64,000 nucleotides of DNA from Marivivens niveibacter. GTDB lineage: Bacteria > Pseudomonadota > Alphaproteobacteria > Rhodobacterales > Rhodobacteraceae. A model generated the notes under the pieces. The model had not been told where the DNA came from and did not search any database. It was given only the letters and a program-made list of their open reading frames with translations. The first letter of the stretch is position 1. The number at the start of each line of letters is the position of its first letter. Positions 17,792-30,461 of this stretch are shown in pieces. The translations under genes were made by a program, and so were the position numbers. The stretch is from positions 1,115,293-1,179,292 of the forward strand of contig NZ_MSPP01000001.1 of assembly GCF_002150005.2 (NCBI RefSeq), written 5' to 3'.

Positions 17792-18337
17792 TCAAAGTTT
17801 ATTTAAAAGGTCACCCGTACGAAATTTTCCGTCCTTTTCGACGCTGCACAAAATACCGCGCAAACGATGGGGTTTGTTTTGCGGATCACGCACCCAATGA
17901 AATGCGGCATCGCCATAGCGTTTTTTCCATTTCACGCAGCCATCGTTGAACACATCAGAAACGCGCAAAACCGCAGTTCCGACAGACAATAACTGGCCAA
18001 CGGGCAAATTCTGCTCTGACATATCCATGTCAGCAACAAAGGTATCACCGGGATGAATCTGGTGGGTTCGATCAACCCAAACGCAATCCAAAACCTTTTT
18101 GGGTAAAATACTGATTTGAATTCCAGGATGCGGACGACCATCGGTCAAAGTAACCCATGGACGGGTTGCCCAGCGTTCACCAGGAATTCCCTGCGCTTTT
18201 GTCACCGACATTTCATCGACTAACAGTCGTTCACCAATGTCAGGCCTAAGGCACAACATAGAAATAGCCGCCCCGGTTTTCGGGGCGGCTAGAATATCGT
18301 TGATCGCGTGATCAAGATGTGCACGCGTCAGGTACAT
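17792..18337 (-). CDS. MOSC-domain protein coupled to recA
   Basis: 181 residues. The C-terminal half has MOSC domain features: NLPVGQLLSVGTAVLRVSDV, FNDGCVKWKKRYG with the conserved cysteine, and HRLRGILCSVEKDG. MOSC domains bind or transfer sulfur or molybdopterin-linked groups, as in YiiM and molybdenum cofactor sulfurase, but no substrate can be assigned. The start overlaps the recA stop (TAATG). An 11-bp perfect hairpin lies within its first 25 codons. Possibly induced together with recA by DNA damage. Confidence 0.8.
   Translation of the reverse strand: MYLTRAHLDHAINDILAAPKTGAAISMLCLRPDIGERLLVDEMSVTKAQGIPGERWATRPWVTLTDGRPHPGIQISILPKKVLDCVWVDRTHQIHPGDTFVADMDMSEQNLPVGQLLSVGTAVLRVSDVFNDGCVKWKKRYGDAAFHWVRDPQNKPHRLRGILCSVEKDGKFRTGDLLNKL
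18265..18291 (-). terminator. Terminator-like hairpin inside the MOSC coding region
   Basis: TAGCCGCCCCG (18265-18275), five-base loop, CGGGGCGGCTA (18281-18291): an 11-bp perfect stem located 46-72 bases after the recA stop in the reading direction. On the minus strand it is followed by TTTCT, a weak T-run. It may attenuate recA readthrough into the MOSC gene. It lies in frame within conserved coding sequence (APKTGAAIS). Confidence 0.6.
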
Positions 18338-19413
18338 TACATTTCGACCAAATCGTCGTCATCGCCATCACCATCAGCCATTTGGAAATCCAGACCGTGC
18401 GCGGCGCGAATTTTGTCCTCAATCTCGATCGCGATGTGCGGGTTTTCTTTGAGGAAGTTTTTCGAATTTTCGCGGCCCTGACCGATGCGTTCATCCCCGT
18501 AAGAGAACCACGCACCCGATTTATCAACCACGCCGGCTTTAACGCCCAAATCTAACAGTTCGCCGGTCTTGGAAATGCCTTCACCATACATGATGTCGAA
18601 CTCCACCTGTTTGAACGGTGGCGACACCTTGTTTTTAACAACCTTCACGCGGGTCGAGTTACCGACCACCTCGTCACGGTCCTTGATCGCGCCAATGCGG
18701 CGGATATCCAAACGCACGGACGCGTAGAACTTCAACGCGTTACCGCCTGTTGTCGTTTCGGGCGAACCGAACATGACGCCGATTTTCATACGGATCTGGT
18801 TGATGAAAATCACCATACAGTTCGATTTCGCAATCGAACCGGTCAGTTTGCGCATGGCTTGGCTCATCAAACGCGCATGAACGCCGACGCTGCTGTCGCC
18901 CATATCGCCTTCAAGTTCGGACTTTGGCGTCAGTGCCGCGACCGAGTCGACAACGACAAGGCTAACCGCACCAGAACGCACCAGTGTGTCGACGATCTCT
19001 AGCGCTTGTTCACCGGTGTCAGGCTGGGAAATCAGCAACTCATCCAAATCAACGCCCAGTTTTTTGGCGTAAACGGGGTCAAGCGCGTGTTCAGCGTCAA
19101 CGAACGCACAAACGCCACCTTTTTTCTGTTCCTCGGCCACCGCATGCAGTGTCAGCGTGGTTTTACCCGAGCTTTCAGGCCCAAAGATTTCGATGATGCG
19201 GCCTTTTGGCAAACCGCCGATACCCAAAGCAATGTCCAAACCCAGCGAACCGGTTGATGTTGCTTCGATTTCTTGAACTGGGCTGTCTTTGCCCAGCTTC
19301 ATGATCGACCCTTTACCGAACTGACGTTCGATCTGTGCCAGCGCGGAATCCAGCGCCTTTTGCTTTTCTGCGGTTTTCTTGTCGCTCATGGTTAAAATAT
19401 CTGCCGTTGCCAT
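18337..19413 (-). CDS. recA: Recombinase RecA
   Basis: 358-residue DNA recombinase and SOS coprotease. Walker A GPESSGKT is at residues 78-85. Other markers are [20 protein letters not shown] and the L2 loop [15 protein letters not shown]. The acidic tail ([12 protein letters not shown]) is typical. ATG 19413 has an AAGGA site 9 bases upstream; an internal ATG at 19389 is less likely. A LexA-type box lies about 50 bases upstream. The stop overlaps the MOSC gene. Confidence 0.98.
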   Translation of the reverse strand: MATADILTMSDKKTAEKQKALDSALAQIERQFGKGSIMKLGKDSPVQEIEATSTGSLGLDIALGIGGLPKGRIIEIFGPESSGKTTLTLHAVAEEQKKGGVCAFVDAEHALDPVYAKKLGVDLDELLISQPDTGEQALEIVDTLVRSGAVSLVVVDSVAALTPKSELEGDMGDSSVGVHARLMSQAMRKLTGSIAKSNCMVIFINQIRMKIGVMFGSPETTTGGNALKFYASVRLDIRRIGAIKDRDEVVGNSTRVKVVKNKVSPPFKQVEFDIMYGEGISKTGELLDLGVKAGVVDKSGAWFSYGDERIGQGRENSKNFLKENPHIAIEIEDKIRAAHGLDFQMADGDGDDDDLVEM

Positions 19414-19463
19414 CTTTGCGATCCTTATTTCACACCCGTCGCCCTACGGCAATCAGAGTTAAT

Positions 19464-19478
19464 GTTCGCCCATTGTTC
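19464..19478 (-). promoter_or_regulatory. SOS (LexA) box upstream of recA
   Basis: Direct repeat GTTC-N7-GTTC (GTTC at 19464-19467 and 19475-19478), read GAAC-N7-GAAC on the recA strand. This is the established alphaproteobacterial LexA operator, and it lies 51-65 bases before the recA start. Confidence 0.88.
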
Positions 19479-19597
19479 CTATCCGTTATGAGACCAAAAC
19501 AAGAACAAAGCAAGAAAAAATTTATGAATATGACTTTGTATCAGTAACAGTTAAGGGATAGTTTACGGACCAATTGAGTTTGGGGATTTGTGGTCAT

Positions 19598-20194
19598 ATG
19601 CTTGTTTTTTGGAAAGAAAAGCTGGTTTTCCTTGCCGTACCAAAGACTGGAACAACAGCAATCGAAGGCGCATTAGCACCACGCGCAGATGCGGTTTTTC
19701 GCGATCCACCGATTCTAAAACACACGCCCTTTTACCGCTATAAACGCTGGGTCTTGCCCATGCTGGAAAAAGCAGGTGCCGAGGATTTTGAAACAGTGGC
19801 AGTCGTTCGTCATCCCGTGGACTGGTTATCCAGTTGGTACAGGTACCGCCTGCGCAATGAATTGGTCGGGCATAAAAACAGTACCAGAGGCATCAGTTTC
19901 GACGAGTTCATCGTAGAATATTGCAATGAATCCCCTGCCCCGTTCGCGAATGTCGGATCGCAGGCAAAATTCCTAGCTGCACAAAACAAACCGACGCCCT
20001 GCACGCATGTCTACAGGTACGAGGCGCAGCCGAAAATGATTTCATTTTTGGAAGATCGGCTATCGGCCCAAATCACGCTCAAACAACTCAATGTTTCGCC
20101 AACCGCAGAGATCTCTGTCGATCCTGAAGTCATAGCATTGCTAACGCGCGAAAAGGCAGCAGATTTTGCACTATGGGAGGCAGCCCAGCATTAA
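19598..20194 (+). CDS. Sulfotransferase-family protein
   Basis: About 198 residues of the PAPS-dependent sulfotransferase fold. The 5'-phosphosulfate loop is VPKTGTTAIEG near residue 14, and the 3'-phosphate motif is VVRHPVDWLSSWYRYR near residue 70. Proteins of this short type in roseobacters modify carbohydrates or surface polymers; the acceptor here is unknown. ATG 19598 has a GGGGAT site upstream; a TTG at 19574 would add 8 residues. Divergent from recA, and unrelated in function to metH downstream. Confidence 0.82.
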   Translation: MLVFWKEKLVFLAVPKTGTTAIEGALAPRADAVFRDPPILKHTPFYRYKRWVLPMLEKAGAEDFETVAVVRHPVDWLSSWYRYRLRNELVGHKNSTRGISFDEFIVEYCNESPAPFANVGSQAKFLAAQNKPTPCTHVYRYEAQPKMISFLEDRLSAQITLKQLNVSPTAEISVDPEVIALLTREKAADFALWEAAQH

Positions 20195-20230
20195 TGAAAT
20201 TCATAATCTATATGATAAAGTTGAATTTCA
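20195..20230 (+). promoter_or_regulatory. Paired palindromes upstream of metH
   Basis: Two 9-base palindromes, TGAAATTCA (20195-20203) and TGAATTTCA (20222-20230), are arranged symmetrically with centres 27 bases apart, ending 49 bases before metH. The TGAA...TTCA half-sites are reminiscent of MetR-type sites, but the spacing differs. A regulator is not identified. Confidence 0.4.
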
Positions 20231-20278
20231 CTAATATTCCGACCTTGGGTATCACGCGCGCAAGCAAAGGATACCAAA

Positions 20279-23983
<3,705 letters not shown>

Positions 23984-23986
23984 CGA

Positions 23987-24018
23987 CAAAAGGCCGGAGA
24001 AAACTCTCCGGCCTTTTT
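23987..24018 (+). terminator. Terminator between metH and the sugar transferase gene
   Basis: Stem GGCCGGAGA / TCTCCGGCC with an AAAC loop and T5 tail on the plus strand. An A-run on the left side gives a T-run on the minus strand, so it can serve both convergent genes. Confidence 0.9.
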
Positions 24019-24037
24019 GCTAAATCTGGGATAAATC

Positions 24038-24721
24038 TTAGTGACCCGTGCGTTTCAGCACGACCGAAACGGTTTTGATCAGATACCCAATGTCCGATTT
24101 TAACGACAATTCACGACCGTATTTTTCGTCGAACGCAACGCGGCCTTTGAAGGTGGTCACGCCGCGGCCATCAACCTGCCATGGGCCAGTGATACCGGGT
24201 CGAACGCTGTAATAGGCGTTACCACCCGCTTCGTCGTATAGGTCTTGCTGAGATGGCATGAAAGGACGTGGGCCGACAAACGACATGTCACCGCGGACAA
24301 CGTTGAAAAACTGTGGCAGTTCATCAAGGCTAGTCGCGCGTAGAAAAGCGCCGACTTTGGTGATGCGCGGATCAACGGCCAATTTCTGATTGACGTGCCA
24401 TTCGTGCGCAACTTTTGGATCTTTCGCACATAGGTCTTCTAGCACTTTTTCTGCATCCACGACCATGGTGCGCAGTTTCAGGCATTTGAATACCTTGCCG
24501 TTCATGCCAACACGATCCTGTACAAACATGCCTTCGCCGCCATCACGACGCACGAGCAACCACAAGATCGCAATAACAGGAACGATGATAGGTGCCGCAA
24601 CGATCACCAACGCCAAATCAACCAGACGTTTACCGAAGCGAGAATAAACAGTGTTTTGTTCGATTGGCTTTGCGATAGCAACCGTAGCCGCAGAAGCCGT
24701 TGAGATATTAATGTGTTTCAT
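24038..24721 (-). CDS. Undecaprenyl-phosphate sugar phosphotransferase (ExoY/WcaJ-type)
   Basis: 227-residue initiating glycosyl-1-phosphate transferase for exopolysaccharide or lipopolysaccharide synthesis at the inner membrane. One hydrophobic segment ([19 protein letters not shown], residues ~34-53) precedes the bacterial sugar-transferase domain, with [44 protein letters not shown] and [14 protein letters not shown]. The short form lacks the N-terminal membrane bundle of WcaJ and so is ExoY-like. The start at 24721 follows a G-rich ribosome site; an upstream ATG adds 44 unconserved residues. No other polysaccharide genes are adjacent. Confidence 0.9.
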   Translation of the reverse strand: MKHINISTASAATVAIAKPIEQNTVYSRFGKRLVDLALVIVAAPIIVPVIAILWLLVRRDGGEGMFVQDRVGMNGKVFKCLKLRTMVVDAEKVLEDLCAKDPKVAHEWHVNQKLAVDPRITKVGAFLRATSLDELPQFFNVVRGDMSFVGPRPFMPSQQDLYDEAGGNAYYSVRPGITGPWQVDGRGVTTFKGRVAFDEKYGRELSLKSDIGYLIKTVSVVLKRTGH

Positions 24722-24852
24722 TTGCGCCCCCCCAAGGAACAGCAAGCGGTATTTCGTTAACAAAAAATAAACGTGCCGAAAAATTGGGTGGCACTTTAAA
24801 CAGTCTAAGCGCGAAAAACCTCGCGCCTCTTTAACATCACATTTGCGCCACA

Positions 24853-24908
24853 CGGTTCAAGAGAATTTGAACAATTCATGCAACTAGGCGACAGCTAATT
24901 CAAATTAG
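24853..24908. promoter_or_regulatory. AT-rich palindromes upstream of the sugar transferase gene
   Basis: GAATT-TGAAC-AATTC near 24853-24867 and CTAATTCAAATTAG (24895-24908), both symmetrical, lie 130-190 bases upstream of the ATG at 24721 in an AT-rich stretch. They are candidate regulator sites for the polysaccharide gene. Confidence 0.3.
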
Positions 24909-24965
24909 GGGGAAGTTGAACAAAATTTGCTCAACTTTTGTACAATATACAAAAAATATAGCATC

Positions 24966-24984
24966 TCACGTACGAGATACGTGA
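24966..24984 (-). terminator. Terminator downstream of tRNA-Ser
   Basis: Inverted repeat TCACGTA-N5-TACGTGA; on the minus strand it is followed within about 10 bases by a TATATTTTTT stretch. It lies 30 bases beyond the tRNA 3' end. Confidence 0.6.
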
Positions 24985-25014
24985 AGATCAGAATGAGCAG
25001 CTATTGAAGGGTAG

Positions 25015-25104
25015 TGGCGGACAGGAAGGGATTCGAACCCTCGAGACGGTTCCCCGCCTACACACTTTCCAGGCGTGCGCCTTCGACCACTCGGCCACCT
25101 GTCC
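25015..25104 (-). tRNA. tRNA-Ser (anticodon GGA)
   Basis: 90-base class II tRNA with encoded CCA. Acceptor stem GGACAGG/CCTGTCC, D-arm GCCGAGTGGTCGAAGGC, anticodon loop CTGGAAA giving GGA, long variable arm, and T-arm with GGTTCGAATCC. It is on the minus strand; the 5' end is at 25104. Confidence 0.97.
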
Positions 25105-25212
25105 GAGGCGGGGTTTATCCTGACAGCGCGGGGGATTGCAATAGGCGCAACGCAAAAAATTCATATTACTTTGATAGGTTGACAGTCCGACCAAAACCGC
25201 AAATCTGCACCT

Positions 25213-26292
25213 ATGACGAACGATCCAATTCCGACGACAAATCAAGCCAGAGTCCAAACTGCTGCATTGGTCATTATCGCCGCTGCAATGGTTTTGTTTT
25301 TGCTGGTTCAGGCCCAGTTTATGATGATCGCGCTCGCGGTTGCGATTATTCTGTTTTCATTAACATCTGACGTGATCCAGTTTATCGCGCGACAGTCTGT
25401 TGGACCGTTCCGTATTCCAAACTGGATTGCCAGTATCGCTGCGCTTTTGCTGATCTCAACCGCGTTGTTGACGCTGTCTTCGATCCTTTTGACCCAAGTA
25501 AATACGGTTATCAGCCTTACGTTGGAATACGCTGAACGCGCGCCGTCCGCGATTGCACAGTTGTTCAGCTTTATGGGCGAAGACGTCGAAAGTGCAATCT
25601 TTAGCGCAATTGCGGGGATCGAATTTAGTGGCTACTTGCAAACTCTGGCCGGTCAGGCAGGCAATGTGACGTCGTTTACGGTTCTGGTCATCCTGTTCGT
25701 CGGGTTTCTGTTTGCAGAGCGTATTTGGTTCGAAACAAAGCTAGGCAATCTGGTTGCCGACCCGATCAAAGCCGCCCGCATTGCGCGCATTACCCAATCC
25801 ATTATCCACCGTGTGAACTATTACCTGCTGGTTAAAACGCTGATTAGCGTCGCAACAGGCGGTTTGGTGTATTTTCTTGCGACTTGGTTCGGGCTGGAAT
25901 TGGCCGCTGCGTTGGGCATTTTGACCTTTGTTTTGAACTACATTCCCAATGTCGGTTCTTTGGTGGCCACGCTACTGATCGCGCTGGTCGCCTATATCCA
26001 AACCGAAGATCCATCGGTCACATGGATCGTATTTGGCATTACATCGGTTATTCAATTCAGCATGGGCAACGTGATTGAACCCATGCTCATGGGGCGCGCG
26101 CTGCGTCTGTCATCGTTCGGCATCATTATTTCGCTGGCATTCTGGGGCGCTGTTTGGGGGGTGCCGGGTATGTTTTTGTCGGTGCCGATTATGGTGATGA
26201 TGATGGTGATCTGTAGCCACGTTCCCAATTTGAGACCTGTCGCTGTGCTACTCTCGCGCGAAGGCCTGCCAGATACAGAACAAGATCTTTAA
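25213..26292 (+). CDS. AI-2E family transporter
   Basis: 359-residue inner-membrane protein with about seven or eight helices and the AI-2E/PerM/YdiK family pattern. Paired N-terminal helices are followed by a long amphipathic region, and the C-terminal half has ILTFVLNYIPNVGSLVATL and EPMLMGRALRLSSFGIIISL. Members export small molecules or serve as Na+/H+ antiporters; the substrate cannot be assigned. It ends in a 4-bp convergent overlap with alaX. Confidence 0.9.
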   Translation: MTNDPIPTTNQARVQTAALVIIAAAMVLFLLVQAQFMMIALAVAIILFSLTSDVIQFIARQSVGPFRIPNWIASIAALLLISTALLTLSSILLTQVNTVISLTLEYAERAPSAIAQLFSFMGEDVESAIFSAIAGIEFSGYLQTLAGQAGNVTSFTVLVILFVGFLFAERIWFETKLGNLVADPIKAARIARITQSIIHRVNYYLLVKTLISVATGGLVYFLATWFGLELAAALGILTFVLNYIPNVGSLVATLLIALVAYIQTEDPSVTWIVFGITSVIQFSMGNVIEPMLMGRALRLSSFGIIISLAFWGAVWGVPGMFLSVPIMVMMMVICSHVPNLRPVAVLLSREGLPDTEQDL

Positions 26293-27005
26293 TCCAAGAT
26301 CACATTGATACGGCGGTTTTGTGCGCCTTTCTTTTCAATCTTGCCGATCCGTATTGGCCCAATTTCTGCCGTCGATCTGACATGGGTTCCGCCGCAGGGC
26401 TGCCAATCAATTGATGCATCCGCATCCCCAATCCGCACCATGCGGATCTGCCCCGTACCGCGCGGTGGTTTGACGGACATGGTTTTCACTAGATTGGGCT
26501 GCGCATCCAGTTCGGCATCACTGATGTACGACTCTGAGACGGTGTAATCTGCGGCAATCAAAGCGTTCAGCGCATCTTCGATCTGTTGTTTATCGGCTGG
26601 GGCCTCTGGCATATCGAAATCCAGCCGCCCTTTTTCGGTGCTAATGGACCCGCCAGTCACCGGTAGCGGCACAACAACCGACAGCAAATGCAGCGCGGTG
26701 TGCACGCGCATGTGACGGTAACGGCGGTCCCAGTTAATCTTTTGTTCAACCGCCTGCCCCACCGGCGGCAAAGGAGCGGGTTCGGATGGCACCAACACGA
26801 TGGTTTGGCCCTCGCCTTTCACAGCCACTGCGATATCTATTCCGCCGCCCTGCCATTCTAGACGCCCGCTGTCGCCTGGTTGGCCGCCCGAAGTCGGGTA
26901 AAACAACGACCGATCCACAATGATACCGCCTTCTGCCGTTAGTCCAACCACGGTAGCGGTCGCATCACGAAGATAGGCGTCGGCGCGGAACAATGGTTCG
27001 GTCAT
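26289..27005 (-). CDS. Alanyl-tRNA editing protein AlaX
   Basis: 238-residue stand-alone editing domain homologous to the AlaS editing module; it hydrolyses mischarged Ser- or Gly-tRNA-Ala. FYPTSGGQPGDSG near residue 35, the HTALH zinc motif near residue 105 and WQPCGGTHVRST near residue 200 are present. The start is at 27005 (MTEPLFRADAYL). It lies 5 bases after the MscS-family gene and is the last gene of a minus-strand unit from trgA or cysK. Confidence 0.93.
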   Translation of the reverse strand: MTEPLFRADAYLRDATATVVGLTAEGGIIVDRSLFYPTSGGQPGDSGRLEWQGGGIDIAVAVKGEGQTIVLVPSEPAPLPPVGQAVEQKINWDRRYRHMRVHTALHLLSVVVPLPVTGGSISTEKGRLDFDMPEAPADKQQIEDALNALIAADYTVSESYISDAELDAQPNLVKTMSVKPPRGTGQIRMVRIGDADASIDWQPCGGTHVRSTAEIGPIRIGKIEKKGAQNRRINVILD

Positions 27006-27010
27006 GTGGT

Positions 27011-29380
27011 TTACTCTTCTATAGGACGTAAGCTTTCTGGGTTTCTGATCCAAAGATCACGCTGCGCGAACGGAATTTCAATCCCCTCAGCAGCAAAGCG
27101 TTTGGCGATTTCATGGTGAATTTCAGATTTTGTGAGGTGCATGAAATTCACATCACGCAGCAGCGCACGGATTTCAAAATCCAAACTGTCAGCACCGAAA
27201 CCAGTGAACAAAACCGCTGGTGGCTGCGACAGTAGAACCATTGGATGGGCTTCGGCGATCTCTGTCAGGATTTCTTCGACGCGGTGGGTATCTGTGCCAT
27301 AGGCAACACCAACATTTACAATGATCCGTCCGACCAAATTGCCGCGCGTCCAGTTTGTCACCTGCCCACTGACCAAATCAGCGTTGGGAATGATCACATC
27401 GCGACGATCAAAGGTTTCGATACGGGTGGCCCGTACGGAAATATCGCGGACAACGCCCATTTGGCTGTTCACCTCGATCCAGTCACCTTCAGAGATCGGG
27501 CGTTCGATCAGCAGAATGATACCGGACACAAAGTTCTGTACGATGGTTTGCAAACCAAAACCGATACCGACCGACAAAGCACCAGCAACAATTGCAAGGT
27601 TCGACAGATCAATCCCTGCCGTCGTAATCGCAATTACAGCGGCCAGAAAGATACCCAGATACCCAAGCCCAGACACAACAGCATTTTGACCACCGATATC
27701 CATGCGTGTTTTAGGCAGTACGGTTGCCCGCAACGTGCCTTGCACAAAACGGGTGATGGCGTAGCCGGCACCGAATACAAAGGCAAAAGTAATAAAGTCG
27801 GTCGGTGAAATCCGTGTATCGCCGATCTGGAATCCTTCGCGGAAACGCGTCCACAGTTCTAACAAATCGGCTTCTCTTGCGCCCCAGACCAAAGCCAGAA
27901 CAGGCACCGCAATCAACAGAAGCACAAAACCGATCAGCACAGGGATAAGCGCATCGCCGGCGCTGTCAGGTGCGCCTGTAAACAGGATATAAAGGTCAAC
28001 GACCAACCGTTGCAGCAACAAAACCAGCCCCAGAACTGCCAATGTCGTGACGGCGGGATATAGTAACGATTGGGATGCGATCCCGTATCCTGCAATGCCC
28101 AATACTGGACCAACGATCGCAATCAATACTGCAGCCTGACCGATAAAAGCGTAGACGCGGTTGCGGGAATTGGCTTCGGTATTGTCACCAGAACAGTGTC
28201 GTTTGATCAGCACGCCGAACTGGAACAAAAAGACCGCGACCAAGATCTCTATCGGCAACAGCAAGATAGAGGTCGACTGGCTACCACCTATATCAGCAAT
28301 GACAACGGTGATTGCACCCAATGCTAAGACCCAGCCGATTTCGCGGGTCAATCTACGGCCTTTTCCCAGATAATCGGAATCCATTGCCAATGGATTGGCC
28401 GTACCGCCATCCCCACCAAAGAAACGGCCCGACAACCAATATGCTACAATTACGTAGAGCGATGCGTCAGGGATCGCATTCGCAATCAACTGCCCGCGAT
28501 ACCCCAACATCTCGCCCGCTTTTGCGGCGGCAACCAACAAAAGCACCCCGATATACGGAACCGCGATCTGCCCCAAGGAAATGACAAACAACCAGAACCC
28601 GCGCCCGATCGTGTCACGCGATGAAATAGTCGCTTGGACACGCATCACCATACGGCGACCATACACCAGCAAGGCAAGGGCAAGCGCAAACAGCAATGAC
28701 GCTGCCGGATATGTGGCCATCCAGTCACCGTTTACCGCATCTGCCGCAACCCGCGCAGATGTTTCAGCCCACGCCGAAGACAATGTAGATGCTACCGCCG
28801 CAAAGGCAGTTCCCCAATTTGCCAAAACCCACGGGCTTTCGCCGCGCGTGCCCAATCGTCTGGCTTCGCTTGCGCGCAAAGTTGAATCAATTTCGCTGAT
28901 CAAACCATTGGCACGGGCATATGACTCTTGAGCCAACACAACGGGGGCCTGCAATTCATCCAGCTGGGCGTTCAATTCCGCGCGGCGGTTGGCGATTGCG
29001 GCGGCTTCCTCTGCGCCTTCTTCGGGTGCAGCCCCCAGCGCGGATAACTGCGCAGATACGGTGGAAATACGTGCCGAATTCACGGACTGCGCATCTAGCA
29101 AAGCATCGCGCCACGTGGCCAATTCGTTGCGCAAACGTTCTAGGGCGAAATCAGTGCTGTTGGGATTTTGCAGGGCTTCCTCGGCTGCAATAGCAACCGA
29201 TGTCCACGCCTCAACGTCAATTCCGGTCTGTCCCAAGGCGACGTTTGGTGATGTGTCCAGAACAGCAGGTGTTTCGATCTGCTGCTCTGGTTCAGTCGTC
29301 GATCCGGTATCTTGCGCGGTGGCAAATGAACCAGCCACCAGCATACCGACCGCAAGGAAAATCGCGCGAAGCGGTTTCAT
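27011..29380 (-). CDS. Large mechanosensitive channel, MscS/MscK family (DUF3772)
   Basis: 789 residues. Signal peptide (first ~22 residues, ending SFATAQ), a periplasmic coiled-coil-rich DUF3772-like region to about residue 190, then some ten membrane helices. The MscS pore and beta domain follows, with GIGFGLQTIVQNFVSGIILL and RPISEGDWIEV near residues 600-640. Such channels release osmolytes on hypo-osmotic shock. The start at 29380 overlaps the cysK stop (TAATG), so the two are coupled. Confidence 0.92.
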   Translation of the reverse strand: MKPLRAIFLAVGMLVAGSFATAQDTGSTTEPEQQIETPAVLDTSPNVALGQTGIDVEAWTSVAIAAEEALQNPNSTDFALERLRNELATWRDALLDAQSVNSARISTVSAQLSALGAAPEEGAEEAAAIANRRAELNAQLDELQAPVVLAQESYARANGLISEIDSTLRASEARRLGTRGESPWVLANWGTAFAAVASTLSSAWAETSARVAADAVNGDWMATYPAASLLFALALALLVYGRRMVMRVQATISSRDTIGRGFWLFVISLGQIAVPYIGVLLLVAAAKAGEMLGYRGQLIANAIPDASLYVIVAYWLSGRFFGGDGGTANPLAMDSDYLGKGRRLTREIGWVLALGAITVVIADIGGSQSTSILLLPIEILVAVFLFQFGVLIKRHCSGDNTEANSRNRVYAFIGQAAVLIAIVGPVLGIAGYGIASQSLLYPAVTTLAVLGLVLLLQRLVVDLYILFTGAPDSAGDALIPVLIGFVLLLIAVPVLALVWGAREADLLELWTRFREGFQIGDTRISPTDFITFAFVFGAGYAITRFVQGTLRATVLPKTRMDIGGQNAVVSGLGYLGIFLAAVIAITTAGIDLSNLAIVAGALSVGIGFGLQTIVQNFVSGIILLIERPISEGDWIEVNSQMGVVRDISVRATRIETFDRRDVIIPNADLVSGQVTNWTRGNLVGRIIVNVGVAYGTDTHRVEEILTEIAEAHPMVLLSQPPAVLFTGFGADSLDFEIRALLRDVNFMHLTKSEIHHEIAKRFAAEGIEIPFAQRDLWIRNPESLRPIEE

Positions 29381-30411
29381 TAGTCCTCGAATACGCCAGG
29401 GATGGAGGATGGACCTTGGCCCAACCAACCAGGAACTGGCAGCCCCATGGATTTCAAGAAATCAGGGTTGAACAGTTTTGACTGATAGCGCGTGCCATAG
29501 TCGCACAAAATGGTGACGATGGTATGCCCTGGACCCATTTCTTTGGCCATCCGCATTGCGCCAGCGATGTTAACGCCCGACGAGCCGCCCAAACACAGAC
29601 CTTCGTTTTCCAGCAGATCAAAGACAACTGGTAGCGCTTCTTCGTCTGGGATTTGATAGGACATATCTGGCGTAAACCCATCCAGGTTGGCGGTGATACG
29701 CCCCTGCCCGATCCCTTCGGTGATGGATCCGCCTTCGGATTTCAATTCACCTTCGGTGTAATAGCTGTGCAGCGCCGCGCCCATTGGGTCGGCCAGACCG
29801 ATCTTCACGCCCTTAGGCTGCAGCGCCATACCGACGCCTGCCAATGTACCGCCGGAACCGACCGCGCAGATGAAACCATCGACTTTGCCGCCCGTCTGTT
29901 CCCAGATTTCAGGGCCAGTGGTTTCAATATGTGACTGACGGTTGGCGACGTTATCAAACTGGTTTGCCCAGATCGCACCATTCGGTTCCGTCTTTGCCAG
30001 CTTTTCAGCCAAACGCCCCGAATAGCGAACGTAGTTGTTCGGGTTCTTATATGGCGCAGCTGGCACCTGAACCAATTCCGCGCCAGCCAGACGCAACATG
30101 TCTTTTTTCTCTTGGCTCTGGGTTTCGGGGATCACGATCACCGTTTTGAAACCCATCGATGCACCGACCAACGCAAGCCCGATACCAGTGTTGCCTGCGG
30201 TACCTTCGACAATCGTACCACCTGGTTTCAGGTCGCCGCGGGCAATCGCGTCTTTGATAATGTACAGCGCTGCGCGATCCTTGACCGATTGGCCAGGGTT
30301 CATGAATTCAGCCTTGCCCAAAATGGTACAGCCCGTTGCCTCGGATGCGGCGCGCAGTTTGATCAGCGGCGTGTTACCGATTGCGTCAGCTAGGTCTTTT
30401 TTGAATTCCAT
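29380..30411 (-). CDS. cysK: Cysteine synthase A (O-acetylserine sulfhydrylase)
   Basis: 343-residue PLP enzyme making cysteine from O-acetylserine and sulfide. NPGQSVKDRAAL carries the PLP lysine, GTAGNTGIG is the substrate loop, and AVGSGGTLAGVG the phosphate-binding loop. The start MEFKKDLADAIGNTPLIKL at 30411 has AAGG eight bases upstream; ATGs at 30426 and 30465 are alternatives. It follows trgA and trgB, the same order as the tellurite-resistance locus of Rhodobacter sphaeroides, where cysK also contributes to tellurite tolerance. Confidence 0.95.
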   Translation of the reverse strand: MEFKKDLADAIGNTPLIKLRAASEATGCTILGKAEFMNPGQSVKDRAALYIIKDAIARGDLKPGGTIVEGTAGNTGIGLALVGASMGFKTVIVIPETQSQEKKDMLRLAGAELVQVPAAPYKNPNNYVRYSGRLAEKLAKTEPNGAIWANQFDNVANRQSHIETTGPEIWEQTGGKVDGFICAVGSGGTLAGVGMALQPKGVKIGLADPMGAALHSYYTEGELKSEGGSITEGIGQGRITANLDGFTPDMSYQIPDEEALPVVFDLLENEGLCLGGSSGVNIAGAMRMAKEMGPGHTIVTILCDYGTRYQSKLFNPDFLKSMGLPVPGWLGQGPSSIPGVFED

Positions 30412-30461
30412 TTGCAGGCCTTTCATTCTTTGGTCCTGTGTAGGCCCCATACGCGCAGAAC

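Noticed and set aside
16001..17806. A 601-codon open frame on the plus strand opposite alaS
   Set aside because: It is fully antisense to the conserved alaS frame, with odd composition and no recognisable domain. It is a shadow of codon bias in alaS.
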